Source: DASUPK01 sp963763955
GTDB taxonomy: Bacteria; Actinomycetota; Thermoleophilia; Solirubrobacterales; 70-9
NCBI GenBank assembly: GCA_963763955.1
Contig: CAVXQP010000026.1
Span: 1 to 64,000, forward strand
Reading direction: 5' to 3'
DNA length: 64,000 nt
The translations under genes were made by a program, and so were the position numbers. The notes under the pieces are model-generated. The model saw only the letters and a list, made by a program, of their open reading frames with translations. It searched no databases and was not told the origin of the DNA. Of this stretch, positions 7,728 through 15,654 are shown one piece after another. How positions within the stretch are numbered: the stretch's first letter is position 1; each line of letters starts with the position of its first letter.

Positions 7728-8675
7728 GTGAAGGCTATTCAGATCGAGCAGTTCGGAGGGCCCGAGAACCTCAAGTACGTCGACGTCCCCGACCCGGAGC
7801 CCTCCGACGGCATGGTCGTCGTCGACGTGGCGCGCTCCGGCGTCAACTTCGCGGACACCCACGCGATCCGCAACGACTACCTGGCCGAACAGGCCCTGCC
7901 TCTGATCCCGGGCGCCGAGGTCAGCGGCATGACGCCGGACGGCCGCCGGGTCGCCGCCCTGATCTCGAATGGCGGCTACGCCCAGAAGGCAGCCGTCCCC
8001 GAAGCCTGGCTGGTGCCGTTGCCCGACGAGGTCAACGACGAGCAGGCGGCGGGCCTGCTGCTGCAGGGGTTGACCGCTCACGCATTGCTGCACTACTGCG
8101 CACGGGTGGAGAAGGGCGAGACCGTCGTGGTTGAGGCGGCCGGCGGCGGCACCGGGAGCCTCGCGGTCCAGCTCGCCAAGCGCGCCGGCGCCAAGGTGAT
8201 CGCGCTCGCCTCGAGCGAGGAGAAGCACGCCCTCTGCACGCGGCTCGGGGCGGATGCAACCGCGGACTCGCGGGCCGACGACCTGAAGGAGGCGATCCTC
8301 GAGGCGAACGGCGGCGAGAAGGTCGACGTCGTGCTCCACATGAGCGGCACTGGCTTCGAGGCCGAGCTGCACGCACTCGACATGCTCGGCCGCATCGTCG
8401 TCTTCGGCAATGCCGCGCGACATCCCAACGAGTTGCAGACCAACTATCTCCTGCAGACCTCGAAGTCCGTGCTCGGCTTCTGGCTGGTCCCACTGGTCGC
8501 CAAGCGCCGCGACCTGATCCAGTCGATGACCGCCGACCTGCTGGGTGCCCTCGCCTCAGGCGACCTCGAGGTCGTGATCGGGAACACCTACCCGCTGAGC
8601 GAAGCCGGGCGGGCACACACCGATATGCAGGAGCGCCGCACCAGCGGCAAGCAGCTCCTCGATCCCTCGGCCTGA
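7728..8675 (+). CDS. Zinc-less quinone oxidoreductase (MDR family)
   Basis: 315 residues of the medium-chain dehydrogenase/reductase superfamily. The N-terminal GroES-like domain opens MKAIQIEQFGGPENL and contains SGVNFADTHAIRNDY. The Rossmann domain carries VVVEAAGGGTGSLAVQLAKRAGAKVIALASSEEK, the NADPH site. The zinc-ligand Cys/His pattern of alcohol dehydrogenases is absent, as in NADPH:quinone reductases. The stop overlaps the ATG of the downstream RNA helicase (TGATG), so the two are translated together. Confidence 0.88.
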   Translation: MKAIQIEQFGGPENLKYVDVPDPEPSDGMVVVDVARSGVNFADTHAIRNDYLAEQALPLIPGAEVSGMTPDGRRVAALISNGGYAQKAAVPEAWLVPLPDEVNDEQAAGLLLQGLTAHALLHYCARVEKGETVVVEAAGGGTGSLAVQLAKRAGAKVIALASSEEKHALCTRLGADATADSRADDLKEAILEANGGEKVDVVLHMSGTGFEAELHALDMLGRIVVFGNAARHPNELQTNYLLQTSKSVLGFWLVPLVAKRRDLIQSMTADLLGALASGDLEVVIGNTYPLSEAGRAHTDMQERRTSGKQLLDPSA

Positions 8676-10147
8676 TGAACGACAAGCCCGATGATGCGAG
8701 GGCGCGCGGCAGCGCGACCCGTGATCTGCCGGCCGCGACCACCTTCGCCGAGCTCGGCCTGTCCGAGGGGCTCCTGCGCACGCTCGACGAGCTCGGCTAC
8801 GCGGAACCCACGCCGATTCAGGCGCAGGCCATCCCCGAGCTGCTCGACGGCCACGACGTGATCGGGCAGGCGCAGACCGGCAGTGGCAAGACCGCCGCGT
8901 TCGGTCTGCCGATGCTCGAGTACATCGATCCGGAGAACGAGGAGACCCAGGCGATCGTGCTGACGCCGACGCGGGAGCTCTGCATCCAGGTGACCCAGGC
9001 GCTGCGCGCCTACGCCGAGCACCTGGAGGGCGTCAACGTCGTCGCCGTCTTCGGCGGAGCGCCGATCCGCGAGCAGCAATCGCGCCTGCGTCACGGCGCC
9101 CAGATCGTCGTCGCGACCGTCGGGCGGATGATGGACCTGATCTCACGGAAGTCACTGGTGCTGACCGCCGCCCGCTACGTCGTCCTCGACGAGGCCGACG
9201 AGATGCTCGACCTGGGCTTCATCGAGGACGTCGAGAAGATCCTGCGGATGTGCCCGAGCGGGCGCCAGACGCTGCTCTTCTCGGCGACCATACCCGAGCC
9301 CGTCGCCAGACTCGCCGAGCAGTACATGTACGACCCGGTCACGATCCGGGTGACACCGAGGAAGCTGACGGTCGACTCGGTCGAGCAGGCCTACGTGATG
9401 GTCGAGCCGCGCAAGAAGCTCGAGCGCCTCGCCGAGGTGCTGAAGGCGGAGGAGCCCGAGCAGGCGATCATCTTCGTGCGGACGAAGATTGGGGCGGCCC
9501 GCCTCGGCAGGGACCTGGCCGACAAGGGCCTGCGGGTGAAGTCACTGCATGGCGACCTCAGCCAGGGTCAGCGCGACGGCGTGATGATCTCCTTCAAGGA
9601 GCACAAGACGCCGCTGCTGGTGGCGACGGACATCGCCGCCCGCGGTCTCGACATCGAGCACGTCACCCACGTCATCAACTACGACATGCCGAACAACCCC
9701 GAGATCTATGTGCACCGCATCGGGCGGACTGGGCGAGTGGGCCGGACCGGCCGGGCGATCACCTTCGCCACTGCCAAGCAGGCCGGCGAGCTGAAGGAGA
9801 TCGAGCGAACGGTGAAGGTACCGATCGGCGAGTGGGAGCCGCCCGAGGAGCGCCTCGAGCACGCGCCCACGCCCCGCCACCGTGAGGGCCCACCGCCCGT
9901 GCCCACGAACGGGATCGTGAAGCTGTTCGTCAACCGCGGCAAGCGGGGCGGGATCAGCGAGGAGGACCTGAGCTGGGCACTGAGGGAGGGAGCGGTGCTC
10001 CCCGAGGACGCCATCCACTCCATCCGCGTCCTCGACCGCTTCTCGTTCGTCGAGGTGTCCGCCGATCAGGCGGAGCGGGCGGTCGAGTACCTGGATGGGA
10101 CGAAGCTGAAGGGCCGGCAGATCCGGATGGAGATCGCCAAGTCCTAG
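8675..10147 (+). CDS. DEAD-box RNA helicase with DbpA-type C-terminal domain
   Basis: 490 residues. Q motif near 43-50 (YAEPTPIQ), Walker A AQTGSGKT at about 66-73, PTREL, DEAD box (LDEADEMLDLGF), SAT, then the second RecA domain with ARGLDIEHV and HRIGRTGRVGRTG. After a Pro-rich linker, residues from about 415 form a DbpA/CsdA-like RNA-binding domain (VKLFVNRGKRGGISEEDL). It unwinds structured RNA, probably in ribosome assembly or cold adaptation. Residues 6-16 (DDARARGSATR) are encoded by a palindromic element and are absent from the usual family start. The start overlaps the preceding stop. Confidence 0.93.
   Translation: MNDKPDDARARGSATRDLPAATTFAELGLSEGLLRTLDELGYAEPTPIQAQAIPELLDGHDVIGQAQTGSGKTAAFGLPMLEYIDPENEETQAIVLTPTRELCIQVTQALRAYAEHLEGVNVVAVFGGAPIREQQSRLRHGAQIVVATVGRMMDLISRKSLVLTAARYVVLDEADEMLDLGFIEDVEKILRMCPSGRQTLLFSATIPEPVARLAEQYMYDPVTIRVTPRKLTVDSVEQAYVMVEPRKKLERLAEVLKAEEPEQAIIFVRTKIGAARLGRDLADKGLRVKSLHGDLSQGQRDGVMISFKEHKTPLLVATDIAARGLDIEHVTHVINYDMPNNPEIYVHRIGRTGRVGRTGRAITFATAKQAGELKEIERTVKVPIGEWEPPEERLEHAPTPRHREGPPPVPTNGIVKLFVNRGKRGGISEEDLSWALREGAVLPEDAIHSIRVLDRFSFVEVSADQAERAVEYLDGTKLKGRQIRMEIAKS
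8693..8724 (+). repeat. Palindromic element, short form (copy S1), in frame in the helicase gene
   Basis: ATGCGAGGGCGCGCGG ... GCGCGACCCGT. It has the same termini as the long copies, but a shorter palindromic core (GCGCG/CGCGC type). It is read in the helicase frame as DARARGSATR, close to DARGRDSATR encoded by the copy in nuoJ. Confidence 0.7.
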
Positions 10148-10180
10148 ATGCGAGGGGCGCCGCTAGGCGCCACCCGTTTC
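10148..10180 (+). repeat. Palindromic element, short form (copy S2)
   Basis: Begins ATGCGAGGGGCGCCGC directly after the helicase stop and ends GGCGCCACCCGTTTC. GGCGCC arms pair around a short loop. On the minus strand it supplies the last residues and stop codon of the receiver protein (GETGGA), so it spans the boundary of two convergent genes. Confidence 0.7.
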
Positions 10181-10549
10181 ACCGGGGGCGGTGAGCTCTT
10201 CGATCTTCGCGATCAGGTCCTCCCACTCGAACGGCTTCGGGATGCAGTCGGTGGCGCCGAGCGAGCGCATCCGATCGGGCTCCTGCGCGTCCAGGTGGGC
10301 CGAGATCATCACGATCGGCACCTTTGACCCCTTGCCCCGAATCTCCTCGAGTACCTCGGTCCCCGACATGTTCGGCATCATTGCGTCGAGCAGGATGATG
10401 TCGGGCTCCTTGGGAGCGAGCTCACGCAGGCGCTCCAGGGCCTCGACGCCATCGGTGGCGGTGACGACGTCGTAGCCCTCCATCTCCAGACGGCGCTGGA
10501 GCATGAGGAGCACGGTCTCGGAGTCATCCGCGACCAGTAGTTGAGTCAC
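10163..10549 (-). CDS. Single-domain response regulator
   Basis: 128 residues forming only a receiver domain. Acidic pair at D8-D9, phosphoacceptor D55 in ILLDAMMPNMSG, the conserved Ser/Thr in VPIVMISAH, and Lys in CIPKPFEW are all present. No output domain follows, so it probably signals by protein contact or as a phosphate sink or relay. The GTG start overlaps the TGA of the histidine kinase gene by 4 nt (GTGA), marking it as the cognate partner. Its last codons and stop come from a palindromic element. Confidence 0.9.
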   Translation of the reverse strand: MTQLLVADDSETVLLMLQRRLEMEGYDVVTATDGVEALERLRELAPKEPDIILLDAMMPNMSGTEVLEEIRGKGSKVPIVMISAHLDAQEPDRMRSLGATDCIPKPFEWEDLIAKIEELTAPGETGGA

Positions 10550-12054
10550 CCGGCAGCCCCCGCCTTTGCCCTGTCTGCGGTTTGCTGCGGTGTCGGTCGG
10601 CCGTCCTTGGCGATCGGCAGCACGAAACGAAAGGTAGCGCCCTCGCCCGGGATCGAGGTGGCGGAGATCGCGCCGCCGTGCAGTTCCACCAACGACTTGG
10701 CGATCGCCAGCCCGAGTCCTGTGCCCCCGGACTGGGTCTCGCCGCTCTCCGCGCGCCAGAAGCGGTCGAAGACGTGCTCGAGCTGCTCCTCCTGGAGTCC
10801 CGGCCCCGTATCCGAGACCGCGAACTCGACCTCGTCCCCGACCCGGGCCGCGGCGAGCGTCACCCGAGCACCCTCGGGGCAGTACTTGTTCGCGTTCGTC
10901 AGGAGATTGGCGAGCACCTGCCCGATCCGGACGGCGTCGGCCTCGACGTCCGGCAGGTCCTGCTCGACGCTGACGGTCAGTCGCTGGCCCTTCTCCTCGA
11001 AGTGGGGTCGCATCTGCCTGCCGATGCGCTGAGCCAGCGGCCGGACCGCCGTCGGCTCGGGCTCGATCCGGAGCTTGCCGGCATCGCTGCGCGCCAGGTC
11101 GAGCAGGTCGTTGATCATCTTCTGCAGATGGCCGGCGCTCTCTGAGATCACCTCGGCCGCCTCGAACTGACGGGAGTTGAGCGACTTGCGTTGGGCGGTC
11201 AGCATCTCAGCGAACCCCTTGACCACGGTCACCGGAGTCCGGAGCTCGTGCGAGACCGTGAGCACGAAGTCGTCCTTCATCTGCTCGATGCGGTCACGCT
11301 CACGCGCGTCGCGCTCGAGCGAGTTGGCCATCTCGTTGAAGGCACGGCCGAGGGTCGCGATCTCGACGGGTCCACCGACCTCAACTCGGGTCCTCAGGTC
11401 ACCGCTCGCGAGCCTGCGGGCCCCCTCGACCAGGCGGCCGAGAGGCGCCCGCATCGAGTTGATCAGGCCGGAGAACAGGATCAGCGCGGCGAGCAGCGCG
11501 CCGGCGAGCCCGGCGGCGACGAGGATCGTGGTATCGCGCGTCTCCGATCGCGCATGGTCGCGCGAGGAGTCACGGGCCTCTCGGGTCTGGATGGCGAGCG
11601 CCTCTCCGCTGTTGGTCACCGCCGAGGTCAACCGCTGCTCGACGCCGTTTGGGGGCACGGTTCCCCGCACCAGCGGTCCGGCGACCGCCTTGCGCCAGGC
11701 CGCCTCGCTGGCAACCACCTTCTGCAACTTCGCCTGCAGGACGGCGTCGCGGTCGGTCAGGTCGGCGGCGCGATGGGCGGCGTCGGAGAAGCTGGCGGCA
11801 GCCTGGTTGAGCTCCACCTGGCTGGGCTTCTGGTGAGGGGTGGCGGGACGGGCGGCCGCCTGCTCGAGGATGAAGGCCGAGCGCAGGCGCTCGTTCTCAA
11901 GCTCCAACTGGAAGTTCCGGGTGATGTCGTTCTCGTAATCCACCCGGATCTGGAACAGCCTGCCCACGCCCAGCAGTGAAACGACCAGGAGCAACGCGAA
12001 CAACACGAGGAAGCCGATTCGCAGGCGCGCGGTCAGTGAAGGGTTGAATCTCAT
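10546..12054 (-). CDS. Membrane sensor histidine kinase with HAMP domain
   Basis: 502 residues. First membrane span at about 13-32, an extracytoplasmic helical sensor region to about 180, and a second span (ILVAAGLAGALLAALILFSGLI). A HAMP domain (APLGRLVEGARRLASGDLRTRV) follows, then HisKA with SHELRTPVTVVKGF and HATPase with N box LLTNANKY and G boxes VSDTGPGL and GGTGLGLAIAKSL. It autophosphorylates on the H-box His and should phosphorylate the receiver encoded immediately downstream. The sensor region resembles a four-helix CHASE3-like domain. The signal is unknown. Confidence 0.92.
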   Translation of the reverse strand: MRFNPSLTARLRIGFLVLFALLLVVSLLGVGRLFQIRVDYENDITRNFQLELENERLRSAFILEQAAARPATPHQKPSQVELNQAAASFSDAAHRAADLTDRDAVLQAKLQKVVASEAAWRKAVAGPLVRGTVPPNGVEQRLTSAVTNSGEALAIQTREARDSSRDHARSETRDTTILVAAGLAGALLAALILFSGLINSMRAPLGRLVEGARRLASGDLRTRVEVGGPVEIATLGRAFNEMANSLERDARERDRIEQMKDDFVLTVSHELRTPVTVVKGFAEMLTAQRKSLNSRQFEAAEVISESAGHLQKMINDLLDLARSDAGKLRIEPEPTAVRPLAQRIGRQMRPHFEEKGQRLTVSVEQDLPDVEADAVRIGQVLANLLTNANKYCPEGARVTLAAARVGDEVEFAVSDTGPGLQEEQLEHVFDRFWRAESGETQSGGTGLGLAIAKSLVELHGGAISATSIPGEGATFRFVLPIAKDGRPTPQQTADRAKAGAAG

Positions 12055-12107
12055 CTTTTTTGAGGGTCCCGGATCTTTGCGTACACTACGCCGCGGGGGA
12101 ACTGGTC

Positions 12108-12734
12108 ATGGGTAAAGGATTGCTTCCTTGGTGGCGCCGCCTGATCGCGGCGCGTGGGCTGGCCGGAGCGGCATTGTTTGCCGTGCCGGTAGCCGTGGCC
12201 GCCGCCATCGGGTTCGGGACGAGCATTTCCGGCGTCGCCGGCGGGCTCGCCGCCGTGACCAGCGGCCCCGAGGCGGTGCCGGCCTCGGCTCAGACCTCGG
12301 CTCAGACCTCGCCCAGCAAGCTGAATCTCGCGCTTGTGGCCCAGGCGAACCGGCAGATCGGTTCGAACGGCTCCGCGTCCATTCGCCGCGTTCGTGGGGT
12401 TGGCGGCGGAGGAGGAGGTTCCACCGGCACCACGGGCACGGGCGCGGCCGGCGGCACCGGCGGCGGCTCCGCGGGCTCCGGTAGCGGCTCGGGCAGCGGC
12501 TCCAGGCCGGTGGTCGATACAAGCACCAGCCCGCCGCAGATCAACCTGCCGCGCACCGGTGGCGCCACCGACGGAGTGACGAACGGCGTGAACAACACCG
12601 TCAATGATCTGCTCGGCGGGGTCAACAACACCGTCAACGGGCCTGCTCGGCGGCAAGTAGTTCCAGGCAGAATCCCGCGGGTTGCTCGCCCTAGCGATCA
12701 GTCTCGCGTCCGCGTTCTCCTGGGGGGTCTCTGA
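12108..12734 (+). CDS. Secreted Gly/Ser/Thr-rich protein, probably frameshifted near its end
   Basis: The start is the ATG at 12108 (GGGGGA upstream; TACACT -10 box at 12082-12087). A basic N-terminus precedes a hydrophobic span (about 17-45). The mature part includes a low-complexity Gly/Ser/Thr linker and an LPRTGG sequence that is internal, not a sorting signal. Near the end a 33-nt unit is repeated (NNTVNDLLGG, then NNTVNG). In the second unit one extra G at about 12640 breaks the repeat; without it the protein would read NGLLGGK and stop at 12658-12660. As written, the frame runs on to 12734 into the next gene. Function unknown; probably cell-surface. Confidence 0.6.
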   Translation: MGKGLLPWWRRLIAARGLAGAALFAVPVAVAAAIGFGTSISGVAGGLAAVTSGPEAVPASAQTSAQTSPSKLNLALVAQANRQIGSNGSASIRRVRGVGGGGGGSTGTTGTGAAGGTGGGSAGSGSGSGSGSRPVVDTSTSPPQINLPRTGGATDGVTNGVNNTVNDLLGGVNNTVNGPARRQVVPGRIPRVARPSDQSRVRVLLGGL

Positions 12735-13524
12735 CTTCCTCGGAGGGCTGACGAGCCGGCGGCTGCCGGTGCTCGGAGTACTGGCGGTCTCGCAGCCGGC
12801 CGGGCTGGTGCTGGTCGGGATCCTGATCCTCGTTGTTCGGCGCCGATCCGATCTCCGCCGGACAAGCTCGCGATCGCCGCACTGGCGGGGGCTGCGTCGC
12901 TCGGAGGGCTCTGGGCGTTCTACGCAGCGATGGCGATGGGCACGGTCAGCGTGGTCGCCCCGATCGCCTCGCTCGGGGTGATCGTGCCGGTGGCGGTCGG
13001 TCTCGCGAGAGGGGACGCGCCCGCCGCGATCCAGCTGGTGGGCCTGGTCCCCGCGATCGCCGGGGTTGTGATCCTGGGCTACGAGGAGAACCCAGAGCAC
13101 GCCGGCGTCGCCCGCCGCTCGATCCTTCTGGCGATCCTCGCGGGCTCTCAGCTTCGGGATCTTCTTCACGGGTTTGGACGTGGCAGCCGCCGACCGGCCC
13201 GGGTGGGCGGTCCTGGCCGTTCGCGTCGGCGCCGTGGCCACGGTCGCGATCGCGCTGCTCATCTCACGGCCGCGGCTCACCGCGGTCACGGGATCGCTCG
13301 CGGTCCTGCTCACGATCGGGGTCTTCGACGTCCTCGCCAACGCGCTCTTCGCCGTGGCGTCGACCAAGGGGGTTCTCCCGGTGGTCGCGGTGGGTGGCTC
13401 GATGTACCCGGCTTTCACCATCGCGCTCGCACACACGGTGCTCGGCGAGCGTCTGGCCCGGATTCAGTGGGCCGGAGTCGCCCTCGCCCTGCTGGGCGTG
13501 GCCCTGATCGCGGCGGGCAGCTGA
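12682..13524 (+). pseudogene. EamA/DMT-family transporter interrupted by two frameshifts
   Basis: Three consecutive frames together give one complete drug/metabolite transporter of about 280 residues. Frame one is SLASAFSWGVSDFLGGLTSRR and following spans to about 12850. Frame two runs from DKLAIAALAGAASLGGLWAFY through VVAPIASLGVIVPVAVGL to about 13143. Frame three runs from FGIFFTGLDVAAADRP to ALALLGVALIAAGS. Each break is one base, the second in a GGG run. The hydrophobic pattern and the EamA end motif (GERLARIQWAGVALALLGV) are intact, so this is either a recent pseudogene or sequence error. The likely start is TTG 12682. Confidence 0.7.
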
Positions 13525-13623
13525 CCCCTTCGAGTCCTTGTGCTCCGATTGGGAGCCCGAGGACCCCGAGCTCGACGCGATGATCGTCCGGCTCTCAGAG
13601 GAGCTGGCCCACTCCGGTCAGGC

Positions 13624-14250
13624 TTAGGCCGGGGCCAGCGCGATGCCGGTCAGCTCGCTGAGCCGGGCGATCGTCTCCCGCGGGCTGCGATGCCGGATTG
13701 CCGTCATCCCCACCGCCTCGGCCCCCTCGCAGTTCTCCCTCAGGTCGTCCACGAACAGGCATTCCTCCGGCGCGACGCCGAGCCGCTCGGCGGCCAGCCG
13801 GTAGATCTCGGGTTGCGGCTTGTGCATGCCGACGTCGGCCGAGATCACGACGGCGTCGAACAGCTCGGCGAGCAGCTTGCGGTCGTAGTGGTCGGTGCTC
13901 CAAGAATTCGAGACAAGCCCCGTCTTCAGCCCGCTGCGACGGAGCTGGCGGACCGCCTCGACCATCTCGGGCTCCGGCTGCATGCCGGCGAACATGCTGT
14001 CGATCAGGCCGGCGGGGTGGGCCAGACCGAGGCGCTTGCCGAAGACCGCCTCGAAATCGTTCTCGCTCATCTCGCCCAGCTCGAGCTTCCGCAGGTCCTC
14101 GAGCGCCTCCGGGTCGGTCTTGAATAGCTGTTTGACCGCGTCCGGCTCGAGGCCCTCCCTGCGGGAGAAGGCGGCAAAGCTGTCCCAGACGGGCGTGGTC
14201 AGCACCCCACCGAAATCGAAGAGCGCCGCCGCATATGCTGGCCCTGCCAT
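13624..14250 (-). CDS. HAD-family hydrolase, soluble epoxide hydrolase N-domain type
   Basis: 208 residues. Motif I LFDFGGVLTTPVWDSF carries the nucleophile Asp with GGVL in place of DGTL, as in the N-terminal phosphatase domain of soluble epoxide hydrolase and in ACAD10. Motif II GLVSNSW, then HKPQPEIYRLAAERLGV and motif IV ECLFVDDLRENCEGAEAVGM complete the core. It acts on a phosphorylated metabolite in the cytosol. Its ATG (14250) overlaps the ATG of the divergent APH gene at a CCATGG. Adjacent APH and acyl-CoA dehydrogenase genes match the other domains of ACAD10, suggesting a shared pathway. Confidence 0.88.
   Translation of the reverse strand: MAGPAYAAALFDFGGVLTTPVWDSFAAFSRREGLEPDAVKQLFKTDPEALEDLRKLELGEMSENDFEAVFGKRLGLAHPAGLIDSMFAGMQPEPEMVEAVRQLRRSGLKTGLVSNSWSTDHYDRKLLAELFDAVVISADVGMHKPQPEIYRLAAERLGVAPEECLFVDDLRENCEGAEAVGMTAIRHRSPRETIARLSELTGIALAPA
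14234..14239 (+). promoter_or_regulatory. Putative -10 box (TATGCT), leaderless
   Basis: TATGCT ends 9 nt before the ATG of the APH gene at 14249. The box lies inside the first codons of the divergent HAD gene. Confidence 0.45.
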
Positions 14251-15304
14251 GGACGAGCAGGCTAGCGAGACGACGGCGGAGGCCCCCGACGGGATCGATC
14301 GCGCCGGGGTCGAGGGATGGTTCGAGGCCAACGTTCCCGACGTCGAGCTGCCGCTGAGCTTCGAGCGGATCTCCGGGGGGCGTTCGAACATGACCTTTGG
14401 AGTTCGCGACTCCGCCGGCCACGCGTGGGCCCTGCGGCGGCCGCCGCTCGGCAAGCGGCTCGGATCCGCGCATGACATGGGGCGCGAGCACCGCGTGATC
14501 GCGGCCCTCCAGGACACGCCGGTCCCCGTCCCGCCCGTGATCGGGCTCTGCGAGGACGAGGCGGTGAACGGTGCGCCCTTCTACGTGATGGGCTTCGTCG
14601 ACGGACCGGTGCTGCGCTCGGCCGAGGAGGCGAGCATCTTCGAGGAGGGCGACCGCCGCGCGATCGGCGACCGCGTGGTCGACACGCTGGTCGCCATCCA
14701 CGAGGTGGATCCGGATGAGGTCGGCCTGGGGGAGTTGGGCCGCAAGGAGGCCTACGTCGAGCGCCAGCTGAAGCGCTGGCAGGGCCAGTGGGAGAAGTCG
14801 AAGACCCGCGAGCTCGCGGTGGTGGACGACGTCCACGATCGCCTCTCCTCCCGCATCCCGGAGCAGGGACCGGCGACCATCGTCCACGGCGACTACCGGC
14901 TCGACAACATGATCCTGTCGCCCTCCGGCGAGGTCGCCGCGGTCGTCGACTGGGAGCTCTGCACGCTGGGGGACCCCCTGGCCGACGTCGGAATGCTGCT
15001 CGTCTACTGGTCCCAGGCCGGCGACGACTTCATGCCCCTGTTCGCCCCGGCCACCATCGCGCCGGGATTCCCGAAGCGCGACGACGTCAGGGAGCGTTAC
15101 GCGGAGCGATCGGGCCGGGATCTGAGCCAGATCGACTTCTTCATCGCCCTCGGCTTCTGGAAGCTGGCGATCATTCTCGAGGGCGTCTACGCCCGCTATG
15201 CCTCCGGCCAGTACGGCAAGACCGACGAGGGGTTCGAGGCGTTCGCGAAGGTCGTCGAGCGCCTGGCGGAGGCGGCCGACGAGGCCGCGAACCGCCTGCC
15301 ATAG
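14249..15304 (+). CDS. APH-family phosphotransferase (ACAD10/LvaA-like)
   Basis: 351 residues with an aminoglycoside phosphotransferase-type kinase fold. Visible are the ATP-lobe SGGRSNMTFGV and LRRPPLGKRLGSAHDMGREHRVI, catalytic loop IVHGDYRLDNMI, and metal-binding VVDWELCTLGDPLADVGMLLVYW. This subgroup, with a Trp-rich central region, is the one linked to acyl-CoA dehydrogenases. Known relatives phosphorylate 4-hydroxyacyl-CoA (Pseudomonas LvaA and the APH domain of mammalian ACAD10/11), so antibiotic resistance is unlikely. It shares its start region with the HAD gene and faces the acyl-CoA dehydrogenase. Confidence 0.85.
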   Translation: MDEQASETTAEAPDGIDRAGVEGWFEANVPDVELPLSFERISGGRSNMTFGVRDSAGHAWALRRPPLGKRLGSAHDMGREHRVIAALQDTPVPVPPVIGLCEDEAVNGAPFYVMGFVDGPVLRSAEEASIFEEGDRRAIGDRVVDTLVAIHEVDPDEVGLGELGRKEAYVERQLKRWQGQWEKSKTRELAVVDDVHDRLSSRIPEQGPATIVHGDYRLDNMILSPSGEVAAVVDWELCTLGDPLADVGMLLVYWSQAGDDFMPLFAPATIAPGFPKRDDVRERYAERSGRDLSQIDFFIALGFWKLAIILEGVYARYASGQYGKTDEGFEAFAKVVERLAEAADEAANRLP

Positions 15305-15654
15305 CGCGAGCTCAGGGCGCGGCGGGGACGACCGCGAGCGTACCCTCCGCCTCAGGCAGCTCGGCGGTGTCCGCGGCGGCGCTTCCGCCGATCGTCGGCC
15401 CGCCGCCCACGGGGAGCAGGAGCAGCTCCGTGACCTCGAGTCGGGCTGGCTTGAAGCGCACCCCGGATCCCGACGACGGCCGCAGGGCGTTCGTCGCGCT
15501 GACCGCCGCGGGCCGGAAGACGCTCGAGGCCGACCGGAGCCGGCGAGTCGGATGGCTCGTCTCGGCGATCGAGGAGCTCCCGAAGGAGGACCAGAAGGTC
15601 CTCAGCCGCGCCACCGACATCATCGGTCGGCTGGCCGAGAGCTGCGGCCGCTAG
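15305..15654 (+). pseudogene. Remnant of a MarR-family regulator
   Basis: The C-terminal part is clear: a wing motif KRTPDPDDGRRAFVALTAAGR followed by a long dimerisation helix ending LSRATDIIGRLAESCGR and TAG. Upstream, the helix-turn-helix can be followed only by changing frame near 15445 (GEQEQLRDLES in one frame, SSRAGLKRTP in the next). No start codon joins the parts, and the N-terminal helix is missing. It abuts the APH stop and overlaps the acyl-CoA dehydrogenase stop. It may have been the local regulator of the acyl-CoA pathway. Confidence 0.55.

Noticed and set aside
12535..12570. LPRTGG in the Gly-rich secreted protein as a sortase signal
   Set aside because: It is followed by a polar repeat instead of a membrane span and basic tail, so it is not a sorting signal.
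13538..13627. 29-codon TTG-initiated frame with acidic composition between the EamA and HAD genes
   Set aside because: It overlaps the HAD stop, has no ribosome-binding site and no recognisable family. It may be a remnant but is not supported as a gene.
14249..15304. APH-fold protein as an aminoglycoside resistance gene
   Set aside because: Its motifs and its acyl-CoA dehydrogenase and HAD neighbours fit the ACAD10/LvaA metabolic kinase group better.
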